From Uliginosibacterium gangwonense (lineage in GTDB: Bacteria; Pseudomonadota; Gammaproteobacteria; Burkholderiales; Rhodocyclaceae): a stretch of DNA of 62,310 nt. The stretch's first letter is position 1, and each line of letters opens with the position of its first letter. Below the pieces are notes generated by a model, which was given only the letters and a program-made list of their open reading frames with translations, ran no database searches and was not told the DNA's origin. The stretch lies in contig SBBQ01000014.1 of assembly GCA_005239635.1 (NCBI GenBank), positions 1 to 62,310 on the forward strand. Reading direction: 5' to 3'. Both the position numbers and the translations under genes were made by a program. Shown here piece by piece: positions 48,061 through 55,868 of the stretch.

Positions 48061-50021
48061 AGTAGCCGCGACTCAGCCGCTGCCAAGCCAGCCGGCTCAC
48101 CCATCAGCACCACCACATCGTCTTCTTCAAAACGCGTCTGCCCATCTGGCTCATGCACGCGTATTTTGCGACGTCGAATCGCGGTCACCTCAACATCAAG
48201 TTGTTCCAAGTTCATCTCAGCAAGCGTTTTGCCGATTGCATGAGCTCGCGGCTTTAACACCACCGAGTGCAAGCGCGTTTCATGCACTTCATCTGCCGCT
48301 TCTTGCGCCAAGTCATCTGCACCTCGATACAAACCCCGCAGCAGTTGATAGCGTTTTCCGCGAATCTGGCGAATGCGTTTAAGTACACGATTAAGCGGCA
48401 CGCCCAACAAAACGAGTGCGTGCGACGCCAACATAATGGCGGACTCAAGTGATTCCGGCACCACCTCGGTCGCACCGGCAACCATCAGCTTTTCCATATC
48501 CGCTTCGCTACTGGTGCGAACGACGATCGGCATGTCCGGACGTATCGCCTGCACGGCACTGATCACGCGCAATGCTGCATGCGTATCAGCATAGGTAATC
48601 ACCACCACCGAGGCACGCATAATGCCCGCAGCCATGAGCGTTTCGCGCTTGGCTGCATCACCATACACCACTGTTTCACCCGCTGCGGAAGCATCGCGTA
48701 CGCGCTCTGGGTCTAAATCAAGCGCAAAGTACGTAATGCCTTCCTGCTCGAGCAGCCGTGACATGTACTGGCCGTTACGCCCAAATCCACACAAGATTGC
48801 ATGCCGGCTGACGCCCATACTTTGCGCAGCAATGCTGGTAAGTTGCATTGAGCGTGCCAACCATTCTGATGGCACAAGGCGCAACACGATTTTATCGGCG
48901 TAATGCGCAAGAAACGGCGCAAGCAACATAGATAGCACTAATGCTGCCAACACGATTTGCAAAGGTTTTCCCTGCACAACGCCTGCAGTATCGGCCAAGT
49001 TCAATAATACAAATCCAAACTCGCCACCCGCGCACAGCCACAACCCGACGCGCATAGCGGTACCTTGGGAACTTCCCAACATGCGCGATAGGCCTGCGAT
49101 GATAAAAAACTTCACCAACAACATCGCGGCCAACACAGCCATCACCCAACCAAAATCCTGCGCGACAGCACGCACATCCAACAACATGCCCACCGTTACA
49201 AAAAACAGGCCCATCAAGACATCGCGAAAGGGCTTAATGTCTTCTTCAACCTGGTAGCGATAATCTGTTTCTGAGATGAGCATGCCTGCCAAGAAAGCGC
49301 CGAGCGCGAGCGACAACCCTGCCTGCTGTGTCACCCAAGCCAAACCTAGGGTAATAAACAGCACGTTCAACACAAACAATTCGGGGGAGCGCCGCTTTGC
49401 CACCATATAGAACCAACGCTGCATGAGATTGGGGCCCAGCCAAAGAATGAGCGCCAAAGCAACCACGGCTTTCACCCCTGCCACGGCCAATTGCTGCACC
49501 ATGGAATTGGCACCTAGGCTGAGTGCCGGAATCAACACCAACAGCGGCACAACGGCCAAGTCTTGAAACAGCAAGACGCCGATGACTTCTCGCCCATGCT
49601 TAGAGTCGAGCTCTAAGCGGTCGGCCAATAGTTTGGACAGTACGGCTGTTGAAGACATGGTGAGCACTGCGCCGATAACCAGAGATGCACTCCAGCCCAA
49701 GCTGAGCCCAACACCCATCAGGCCAAGTACCGCCATCGTCAGCACGGTCTGAGCCAAGCCCAGACCAAACACCAACCGTTTCATTGAAAAAAAGCGCGGG
49801 AGTGAAAACTCCAGGCCGATGGTGAACATCATGAACACCACGCCAAATTCCGCGAGATAGGCAGTCGAGTCGGTGTCGTTGATCAAACGTAAGGCGTGCG
49901 GACCAATCAACACCCCAACCAGTAGATAGCCAATGACGGGCGGCAAGCTCAACAAACGGAAAACCACCACGGTAACCACCGCGGCAGCGAGCAACATCAG
50001 CACCAGTTCAAGAGCAGTCAT
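48048..50021 (-). CDS. CPA2-family cation:proton antiporter (KefB/KefC-like)
   Basis: A 657-aa potassium/proton antiporter. About twelve helices (1-385) include PPVIGYLLVGVLIGPHALR (about 30) and FMMFTIGLEFSL (about 62-73). A Rossmann RCK domain follows, HAILCGFGRNGQYMSRLLEQEG (about 414-435, in part), then a TrkA-C domain (about 565-650). The frame is open to 50180, but the ATG at 50021 gives the normal family start, MTALELVLMLLAAAVVTVVV; no clear ribosome site is seen. Kef-type genes next to kdsD are common in betaproteobacteria. Confidence 0.9.
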   Translation of the reverse strand: MTALELVLMLLAAAVVTVVVFRLLSLPPVIGYLLVGVLIGPHALRLINDTDSTAYLAEFGVVFMMFTIGLEFSLPRFFSMKRLVFGLGLAQTVLTMAVLGLMGVGLSLGWSASLVIGAVLTMSSTAVLSKLLADRLELDSKHGREVIGVLLFQDLAVVPLLVLIPALSLGANSMVQQLAVAGVKAVVALALILWLGPNLMQRWFYMVAKRRSPELFVLNVLFITLGLAWVTQQAGLSLALGAFLAGMLISETDYRYQVEEDIKPFRDVLMGLFFVTVGMLLDVRAVAQDFGWVMAVLAAMLLVKFFIIAGLSRMLGSSQGTAMRVGLWLCAGGEFGFVLLNLADTAGVVQGKPLQIVLAALVLSMLLAPFLAHYADKIVLRLVPSEWLARSMQLTSIAAQSMGVSRHAILCGFGRNGQYMSRLLEQEGITYFALDLDPERVRDASAAGETVVYGDAAKRETLMAAGIMRASVVVITYADTHAALRVISAVQAIRPDMPIVVRTSSEADMEKLMVAGATEVVPESLESAIMLASHALVLLGVPLNRVLKRIRQIRGKRYQLLRGLYRGADDLAQEAADEVHETRLHSVVLKPRAHAIGKTLAEMNLEQLDVEVTAIRRRKIRVHEPDGQTRFEEDDVVVLMGEPAGLAAAESRLLKNV

Positions 50022-50342
50022 ACGACAAATACAATGCAGGGCGTGGTTGTTATACTTGCAGCCAAGAACAGTCGTTCGGCCAACATGTTTGGGGCCTTGT
50101 TTGCCCAGCCCCCCGTGGTTCAGTTCAACACTGGCCCACTTGTGGTCTGAATAACAAGCGCTATAGATACAAATCGGCACAAATTAATGGGCACAAACGT
50201 ACCTAGGTACCTATTGCCCATTAACAGTAGGATCATAACCCGCTGCGTGCCGCGCTACACGTATCTAGATCAAACATTTGTCGCATGATTGAGGCTTAGC
50301 GGTCAGTATCGCCGCCTCGTTTAATTTCGGCCCAAAGTACAT
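50022..50342. other. Divergent intergenic region, antiporter / kdsD
   Basis: About 320 bases with promoters for both sides and a large nested dyad at 50184-50224. No gene is visible apart from an unlikely N-terminal extension of the antiporter. Confidence 0.55.
50184..50224. promoter_or_regulatory. Nested palindrome, possible operator
   Basis: TTAATGGGCA (50184-50193) pairs with TGCCCATTAA (50215-50224), and centred almost on the same point lies the perfect 12-bp palindrome GTACCTAGGTAC (50199-50210). There is no T run, so an operator or cruciform is likelier than a terminator. Confidence 0.5.
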
Positions 50343-51344
50343 ATGACTGAACAGCTCGCAACTTATAGTGCCGTTCCTGATGCTCGCATCATCGAGCTGG
50401 GCCAGCGCACCCTTAAAATCGAAGCCCGCGCCATTACCAGCATGTCCGAACAGCTGGGCGATGATTTTGTGCAGGCAGTTCGACTCATGCTTGCCTGCAA
50501 GGGGCGCACCATCGTCAGCGGCATTGGAAAAACAGGCCACATCGGCCGCAAAATCGCCGCCACACTAGCCTCAACCGGCACACCCGCTTATTTTGTACAT
50601 GCCGCCGAAGCCGCGCATGGCGACCTTGGCATGATCGCCGACAACGATGTCATGATCGCCATTTCGCATTCTGGTGAATCAGGCGAATTGCTCACCATGC
50701 TGCCGCACGCACGCCGTCGTGGCGCCAAATTAATCGCCATTACCGGCAATGCACAGTCGAGTTTAGCGCGCGAGGCCGATATTCACCTCAACACGCATGT
50801 CACCGAAGAAGCCTGCCCTCACAATCTCGCCCCTACTGCCAGTACCACCGCGGCGCTGGCGTTGGCTGATGCCTTGGCCATGGCGCTGCTCGATGCTCGC
50901 GGGTTTCAGCCAGAAGATTTCGCGCGCTCACACCCCGGTGGCGCGCTGGGCCGACGCTTGCTCACGCATGTGGCAGACGTGATGCGTACATCAGATCGCG
51001 TACCACAAATTTTGCCAAGCACCACAGTGGCAGATGCCATTTTGGCAATTAGTCGTGGCGGCATGGGCATGACCGTGGTCAATGACGAGGCGGGTCGCGT
51101 ATCAGGCATTTTCACCGATGGCGATTTACGTCGAGCCTTTGCCAATACCGGTGATTTGCGCAGCATGCCGGTTTCACAACTCATGAGCCGCAACCCGCGA
51201 CACATCGCGCCGCACAAACTGGCAGTGGATGCAGCTGAAATCATGGAAAAGAATCGCATCAATCAACTCTTAGTGATTGACGAACAAGGTGTGCTAAAAG
51301 GTGCGCTGAGCATGCACGACCTATTGGAAGCGAAAGTTATTTAA
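50343..51344 (+). CDS. kdsD: D-arabinose 5-phosphate isomerase
   Basis: A 333-aa isomerase making arabinose 5-phosphate for Kdo synthesis. The SIS domain (about 35-180) has GIGKTGHIGRKIAATLASTGTP (about 60-81, in part), the conserved His in HAAEAAHGDLGM and SHSGES; two CBS domains (about 208-330) follow. Length and order match KdsD/KpsF. kdsC follows with a one-base overlap. Confidence 0.95.
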   Translation: MTEQLATYSAVPDARIIELGQRTLKIEARAITSMSEQLGDDFVQAVRLMLACKGRTIVSGIGKTGHIGRKIAATLASTGTPAYFVHAAEAAHGDLGMIADNDVMIAISHSGESGELLTMLPHARRRGAKLIAITGNAQSSLAREADIHLNTHVTEEACPHNLAPTASTTAALALADALAMALLDARGFQPEDFARSHPGGALGRRLLTHVADVMRTSDRVPQILPSTTVADAILAISRGGMGMTVVNDEAGRVSGIFTDGDLRRAFANTGDLRSMPVSQLMSRNPRHIAPHKLAVDAAEIMEKNRINQLLVIDEQGVLKGALSMHDLLEAKVI

Positions 51345-51841
51345 TGCAAGCACAACAAAAGGCTGCCCGTCTCAAACTCATGGGCTTTGATGTGGACGGA
51401 GTACTCACCGATGGCCGCCTCTGGTTTGGCCCCGAGGGTGAGTTGTTCAAATCATTCGATTCACAAGATGGCCACGGCATCAAACTGTTGCAGCAAGCAG
51501 GCGTGCGCGTCGTTATTATTACCGGGCGCGTTTCTAAAGCCGTAGAGCACCGCGCGGCCAATTTGGGTATCACCTTGTTAGCACAAGGCATTGAAGACAA
51601 AGTTGAAGCTATGACCGGCTTTGCGCGGGAGCTTGGCGTATCACTTGATGAATGCGGTTATATGGGCGACGACACAGTGGATTTGCCCGTGTTGAACACC
51701 TGCGGCTTTTCAGCCACAGTCGCAACCTGCCACCCCGCTGTTCGTAACCAAGTTGACCTTGTCGCCGATCGGCCAGGCGGTCGGGGCGCGGTACGCGAAG
51801 TTTGTGATTTCATTCTGCACGCAAAACAAACCCACTCATGA
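51344..51841 (+). CDS. kdsC: Kdo 8-phosphate phosphatase
   Basis: A 165-aa HAD-family phosphatase releasing Kdo. Motif I is GFDVDGVLTDGRLWFG (about 14-29), with the nucleophile Asp16 and Asp18; Lys near 86 and motif III GYMGDDTVDLPVL (about 104-116) complete the site. It is slightly short at the C-terminus. ATG overlaps the kdsD stop and its own stop overlaps lptC. Confidence 0.95.
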   Translation: MQAQQKAARLKLMGFDVDGVLTDGRLWFGPEGELFKSFDSQDGHGIKLLQQAGVRVVIITGRVSKAVEHRAANLGITLLAQGIEDKVEAMTGFARELGVSLDECGYMGDDTVDLPVLNTCGFSATVATCHPAVRNQVDLVADRPGGRGAVREVCDFILHAKQTHS

Positions 51842-52416
51842 AGCCTCGCGCCGCCAGCTTCTCGTCAATCTTCCCGTTGTTGCTGCTCGCATTTTTATGC
51901 GGGCTCACCTTCTGGCTCGACCGTGCGACGCGTAACGACCCCGCAAAGAACGATGGCAAGTTGCGCCACGACCCCGACTTTATTATTGATAGCTTGCAAT
52001 TGCGGCGCTTTGGGCCAACCGGAGAACTGCAATATCAATTGCTAGCGCAGCAAATGCGCCACTTCCCCGACACAGATACTTCAGTTGTCGATTTGCCAAC
52101 CATACGCTACACCGGCAATGGCAGCGCCACATTGGCCACAGCCCAAGCCGCTTTTCTTTCGCCAGATGGCAAAGAGGCTCTACTTTCCGGTGACGTTCGT
52201 GTCACACGTGGGGACACCAATTCACCACAAATTCTTGAAACCTCACAACTCAAATTGTGGCCAGACGATGAGCGCGCCAGTACAGATGAGGCAGTACGCA
52301 TTACCCGAGGCAAATCAGTCACCACCGGTATTGGCTTAGATGCCGACAACATCGAGTTAAACTATCGCATTCGCAAAGACGTGCGGGCCACTATTTACAA
52401 AGGAGAAGCGCAGTGA
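51838..52416 (+). CDS. lptC: LPS transport protein LptC
   Basis: A 192-aa bitopic protein: N-terminal helix (about 8-28, FPLLLLAFLCGLTFWLD) and a periplasmic beta-jellyroll that takes lipopolysaccharide from LptBFG and hands it to LptA. DFIIDSLQLRRFGPTGELQYQL (about 46-67, in part) is typical. It overlaps kdsC and lptA by four bases each. Confidence 0.93.
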   Translation: MKPRAASFSSIFPLLLLAFLCGLTFWLDRATRNDPAKNDGKLRHDPDFIIDSLQLRRFGPTGELQYQLLAQQMRHFPDTDTSVVDLPTIRYTGNGSATLATAQAAFLSPDGKEALLSGDVRVTRGDTNSPQILETSQLKLWPDDERASTDEAVRITRGKSVTTGIGLDADNIELNYRIRKDVRATIYKGEAQ

Positions 52417-53072
52417 AGTGCGCTCGTTTTCCCTTATTGCTATCGCTCATCACCAGCCCTCTACTCTCATTGGGCTTACTCTTCAGCGCGTCACCCTCGT
52501 TCGCCGAGAAATCTGACCGCGACCAACCGGTCAATTTAGAAGCAGATCGCGTGACGATTGATGACCGCAAGCGCACGCAAACGTTTGAAGGCCGCGTCAC
52601 GCTCTCTCAAGGTAGCTTCTCAATTCGCGCTGAAAAACTGGTAGTGATGCAAGACGATGACGGCTACCAAAAGGGCGTGGCCTATGGCAGCGATAAAGAG
52701 CCCGCACGTTTCCGCCAAAAACGTGAAGCCACAGATGAGTGGGTCACCGGCGAAGCAAGCCGCATTGAGCACGATGCCAAAACCGAGAAAACACGCCTAT
52801 ACGATAACGCGCATATTCGCAGCGGCGAAGATGAGGTTCGCGGCCAATTTATTGAGTACGATAGCCTCACTGAAAACTACATGGCCACCAGCGGCCGCAA
52901 TGCCACCATTGCCCGCCCTGGCAGCGGCCCCGACAGCCGCGTTCGCGCCGTAATTCAACCTAAGCGTAAGAATAGCAGCGCCAGTGGTTCCGGTGGTACA
53001 GCCAGTTCCATCCCCTCGGCACGTCTGCGCTCGGCAGACGAACTCGGGAGCCCCCCAAAAACCAACGACTAA
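52413..53072 (+). CDS. lptA: LPS transport periplasmic protein LptA
   Basis: A 219-aa secreted protein forming the periplasmic LPS bridge. After a signal peptide (about 1-30) comes VNLEADRVTIDDRKRTQTFEGRVTL (about 41-65, given in outline) and GEASRIEHDAKTEKTRLYDNAHIR-type sequence, the OstA/LptA fold. A Ser/Gly-rich tail of about 40 residues is added. Normally lptB and rpoN come next in betaproteobacteria; here an enoyl-CoA hydratase gene follows. Confidence 0.93.
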   Translation: MKCARFPLLLSLITSPLLSLGLLFSASPSFAEKSDRDQPVNLEADRVTIDDRKRTQTFEGRVTLSQGSFSIRAEKLVVMQDDDGYQKGVAYGSDKEPARFRQKREATDEWVTGEASRIEHDAKTEKTRLYDNAHIRSGEDEVRGQFIEYDSLTENYMATSGRNATIARPGSGPDSRVRAVIQPKRKNSSASGSGGTASSIPSARLRSADELGSPPKTND

Positions 53073-53117
53073 CAATTACAGGCAGTCGTTGTAGCGCACT
53101 CCAATAAGGCAAATCGC

Positions 53118-53894
53118 ATGAGCTATCAAAACATCCTCACTGCAATTCACGGCAAGGCTGGCCTCATCACCTTAAACCGCCCACAAGCATTAAATGCGCT
53201 GTGCGATGAGCTGATGGATGAAGTAGCACAAGCGATTAATCTCTTTGAAAACGACGAAAATATCGGCTGTATTGTGATTACCGGCTCAGAAAAGGCATTT
53301 GCGGCCGGCGCTGATATTACGGCCATGGCCCAATATAGCTATATGGACGCCTACAAAGGTGATTTCATTACGCGCAATTGGGAGCGTGTTAAAACCTGTC
53401 GCAAACCTGTCATTGCTGCAGTAGCCGGCTATGCGCTCGGCGGTGGCTGCGAGCTAGCGATGATGTGCGACATTGTTTACGCAGCCGACTCTGCACGCTT
53501 TGGCCAACCCGAAGTCAAACTTGGCATTCCACCCGGTGCTGGCGGCACACAGCGTATGCCACGCGCGGTGAGCAAAGCCAAAGCAATGGATCTTTGCTTA
53601 ACCGCACGCATGATGGATGCCCAAGAAGCTGAGCGCGCCGGTCTCGTTGCACGCATCTTCCCCGCTGCAGATTTGCTCAAAGAATCGCTCGCTGCGGCCA
53701 ACACGATTGCGGGCTATTCGTTGCCCGTCGTCATGATGATTAAAGAATCCATCAATCGTGCCTACGAGAGTAGCCTGCAAGAAGGCCTGCTATTCGAGCG
53801 TCGTGCATTTCACTCCGCCTTTGCCCTCGAAGACCAAAAAGAAGGCATGCGCGCCTTTCTAGAAAAACGCCCGGCCAATTTCAAGAATAATTAA
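53118..53894 (+). CDS. Enoyl-CoA hydratase (crotonase family)
   Basis: A 258-aa crotonase that hydrates trans-2-enoyl-CoA. [12 protein letters not shown] (about 18-29), the oxyanion loop [11 protein letters not shown] (about 62-72), [15 protein letters not shown] (about 106-120) and [22 protein letters not shown] (about 130-151, in part) include the catalytic Glu pair. It is most like fatty-acid/FadB1-type short-chain hydratases. It follows lptA by 45 bases, but the subject suggests it was placed here by rearrangement; it precedes the phasin gene. Confidence 0.95.
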   Translation: MSYQNILTAIHGKAGLITLNRPQALNALCDELMDEVAQAINLFENDENIGCIVITGSEKAFAAGADITAMAQYSYMDAYKGDFITRNWERVKTCRKPVIAAVAGYALGGGCELAMMCDIVYAADSARFGQPEVKLGIPPGAGGTQRMPRAVSKAKAMDLCLTARMMDAQEAERAGLVARIFPAADLLKESLAAANTIAGYSLPVVMMIKESINRAYESSLQEGLLFERRAFHSAFALEDQKEGMRAFLEKRPANFKNN

Positions 53895-53978
53895 CCCTCT
53901 CTCGCCGCACAGCAGCAACCATACTTTTTTGGGCGCTCACCGCGGCACACTTTCCTTACTCAAAACCGCAGCATTATT

Positions 53979-54003
53979 GATTAAACTTAGTCTAAGTTTA
54001 ATC
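53979..54003. other. Perfect 11-bp palindrome GATTAAACTTA-N3-TAAGTTTAATC
   Basis: The arms are 53979-53989 and 53993-54003 with a GTC centre. It lies downstream of the hydratase gene and about 70 bases upstream of the phasin promoter. No T run follows, so an operator is as likely as a terminator. Confidence 0.45.
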
Positions 54004-54050
54004 ATGTTAAACATTTGTTTTTATTATATTTTAGAAATGAATAAAATTAT

Positions 54051-54067
54051 TTTGTGCAATGCACAAA
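54051..54067. promoter_or_regulatory. PhaR/PhbF-like operator, upstream copy
   Basis: TTTGTGCAATGCACAAA is a perfect dyad with 7-base arms around AAT. It contains TGC-N3-GCA, the core bound by the PHB regulator PhaR/PhbF in related bacteria, and lies just upstream of the -35 box. Confidence 0.6.
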
Positions 54068-54074
54068 ATAATGC

Positions 54075-54102
54075 TTGACAGGTTTATCTACCTCCCTATA
54101 AT
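54075..54102 (+). promoter_or_regulatory. Sigma-70 promoter of the phasin gene
   Basis: Perfect TTGACA (54075-54080) and TATAAT (54097-54102) are 16 bases apart, predicting a start near 54109. This is the strongest promoter I see in the window. Confidence 0.85.
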
Positions 54103-54111
54103 CCAGTCATA

Positions 54112-54122
54112 GTGCAATGCAC
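54112..54122. promoter_or_regulatory. PhaR/PhbF-like operator, downstream copy
   Basis: GTGCAATGCAC repeats the core of the upstream dyad and is followed by the same TAATGCTTG. It covers the start of the transcript, where a bound repressor would block RNA polymerase. Confidence 0.6.
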
Positions 54123-54303
54123 AATAATGCTTGCAGACCCATACACAGTTTGAATATTCCGGTCTGCGCTCAGAGTGACCACGAAGCTTTTGTTTCGCGG
54201 AACCTCTCAAAGCATACGGTGCATGCCTTGGTGGCGGGCGCAACTAACCGCAGCCTTGAGCCACCGAAAATTAACCGTCTATGCGTGCTAGAGGAGAGTG
54301 ACC

Positions 54304-54858
54304 ATGTTTGCAACGCCTGAACAATTTGCCGCCGCCAACAAAGCTGGTATCGAAGCCCTGCTGAACTTGGCAAACACCGCATTTGCCAGCACTGAGCGTC
54401 TGGCAGCACTGAACCTGAACACCGCGCGTGCAGCGCTGGAAGAAAGCGTCGCCAACACCAAGGCGCTGATGTCCGTATCTGCTCCGCAAGAACTGGTGAC
54501 CGTGCAAGCTTCACTGGCTCAACCGATGCTGGAAAAGGCTGTGAGCTACTCACGTAGCGTGTACGAAATCGCTTCCGAAACTCACGACGAACTGACCCGT
54601 GTTTTCGAAACGCAATACGCAGAAGCCAACAAGACCCTGGCCACCATTCTGGACAAGGCCGCCAAGACCGCTCCGGCTGGTTCTGATGTTGCTGTTGCTG
54701 CTGTTAAGTCTGCCATCGCTGCAGCTAACACCGCATACGACAACATGACCAAGGCTGCTAAGCAAATGGCCGAAATCGCTGAAGCCAATGTAAATGCAGC
54801 AACCAGCGCAACGGTTAAGGCAGTTGGCACCACCGCCAAGGGCAAGAAGGCCGCTTAA
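54304..54858 (+). CDS. Phasin family protein
   Basis: A 184-aa phasin that coats polyhydroxyalkanoate granules. It opens MFATPEQFAAANKAGIEALL, is almost wholly helical and Ala-rich, and ends in a Lys-rich TTAKGKKAA tail. The ATG at 54304 follows GAGGAGAG; a GTG two codons upstream is less likely. The gene has its own strong promoter with PhaR-like operators and a strong terminator, and shows a biased codon set that suggests high expression. One copy of the dispersed 9-mer lies ten bases after the stop. Confidence 0.95.
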   Translation: MFATPEQFAAANKAGIEALLNLANTAFASTERLAALNLNTARAALEESVANTKALMSVSAPQELVTVQASLAQPMLEKAVSYSRSVYEIASETHDELTRVFETQYAEANKTLATILDKAAKTAPAGSDVAVAAVKSAIAAANTAYDNMTKAAKQMAEIAEANVNAATSATVKAVGTTAKGKKAA

Positions 54859-54923
54859 TCGCACCTGATTGGCAAAACTTGGTAACAGGATTTCCCCCTG
54901 TAACAAGCAGTACCGCAGCAAAC

Positions 54924-54949
54924 AAAAAACCCGCTCATGCGGGTTTTTT
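54924..54949. terminator. Bidirectional terminator after the phasin gene
   Basis: AAAAAACCCGC (54924-54934) pairs with GCGGGTTTTTT (54939-54949) around TCAT. It ends the phasin transcript and the convergent CinA/MoaB-like gene. Confidence 0.9.
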
Positions 54950-55023
54950 GTTTTAGTGGCGACACCTTCATGCACCGAGCAAAACCTAGATTAAGTCGTC
55001 ACTAGCAACAGCAAACACACTCG

Positions 55024-55785
55024 CTATTCGTCTTGCTCTGCCCACTCCGCATTACGTTTCACCGCTTCATCACGCATTGACTGCATCGCCAGCGCGACTG
55101 CATCTGGCGCCCCTTTTGCACCCAGCTCAATGTGACGGCGTCGCCCCTCACCACCGACACAAGGCAGGCTAAACACACTCACGCCGAATTGTTGCTGTGT
55201 CGCTTCCATAAAGGCCACCCACTCGCTTTCAATCGCATTGAAGAGCAAGATAGAGGCTTCCGTGTACGGCTGCTGATGCTGCAGTTGTGCGTAGTGTGTA
55301 TCCAGCACCCACGCAATCATCGGCCAGGCCATTTCAGGAAAGCCCGGCACGAAGTGGTGGTCACCACAGCTAAAGCCGGGAATGCGATTAAAGCTGTTGG
55401 GAATAATCCGCGCACCTTGCGGAAACGCACCCAACTGCAATTGCTCGGGCGTTGGGTCTCGCGCCCAGCGCGCCTGAATTGATGCTCGGATTTCGTGCTC
55501 CGCTTCTGGGTGAATGACACATTCCACACCCATCGCTGCAGCTGCAGCTTGGCGCGTATGGTCATCGGGCGTTACGCCAATGCCTCCGCATGAAAGCACA
55601 ATATCTGTTTGCGCAAACGAATGTCGAAACGCCTCGATCAAGCGAGCACGATCATCACCCAGCACCATCATCCAGTCCAAACGTAACCCACGCTCATGCA
55701 GCAAGGTACGCACCTTGGCAAAGTGCTGATCTTGGCGACGACCCGACAAAATCTCATCGCCGATCACGTATAAACCAAAACCCAT
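55024..55785 (-). CDS. Molybdopterin-binding domain protein (CinA N-domain type)
   Basis: A 253-aa protein with a MoaB/CinA molybdopterin-binding fold: LYVIGDEILSGRRQDQH (about 5-21) and VLSCGGIGVTPDDHTRQA (about 62-79) are the conserved loops, and the middle keeps the PGFPEMAW segment. It lacks the nicotinamide-nucleotide amidase half of full CinA. Such proteins are often named competence/damage-inducible protein A, but this form may simply be a nucleotide pyrophosphatase. It stands alone between the phasin gene and hrpA. Confidence 0.87.
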   Translation of the reverse strand: MGFGLYVIGDEILSGRRQDQHFAKVRTLLHERGLRLDWMMVLGDDRARLIEAFRHSFAQTDIVLSCGGIGVTPDDHTRQAAAAAMGVECVIHPEAEHEIRASIQARWARDPTPEQLQLGAFPQGARIIPNSFNRIPGFSCGDHHFVPGFPEMAWPMIAWVLDTHYAQLQHQQPYTEASILLFNAIESEWVAFMEATQQQFGVSVFSLPCVGGEGRRRHIELGAKGAPDAVALAMQSMRDEAVKRNAEWAEQDE

Positions 55786-55868
55786 GGCTGGCTCCTACAC
55801 GACACATTCATGACACAACAATACACCGATTGGCAAAACTGCATCATGTGACGCGGGTCATTCGCCTG

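Larger units (their letters stand above)
53895..54303. other. Intergenic region, hydratase / phasin
   Basis: These 409 bases hold a palindrome after the hydratase gene (53979-54003), an A/T-rich stretch (about 54000-54060), the phasin promoter with two dyads and a 5' leader of about 190 bases ending in GAGGAGAG. A short frame near 54117 has no support. Confidence 0.65.

Noticed and set aside
50022-50180. N-terminal extension of the Kef-type antiporter
   Set aside because: The extra 53 residues are not membrane-like and run through the intergenic region toward the nested palindrome; family proteins start at MTALELVL.
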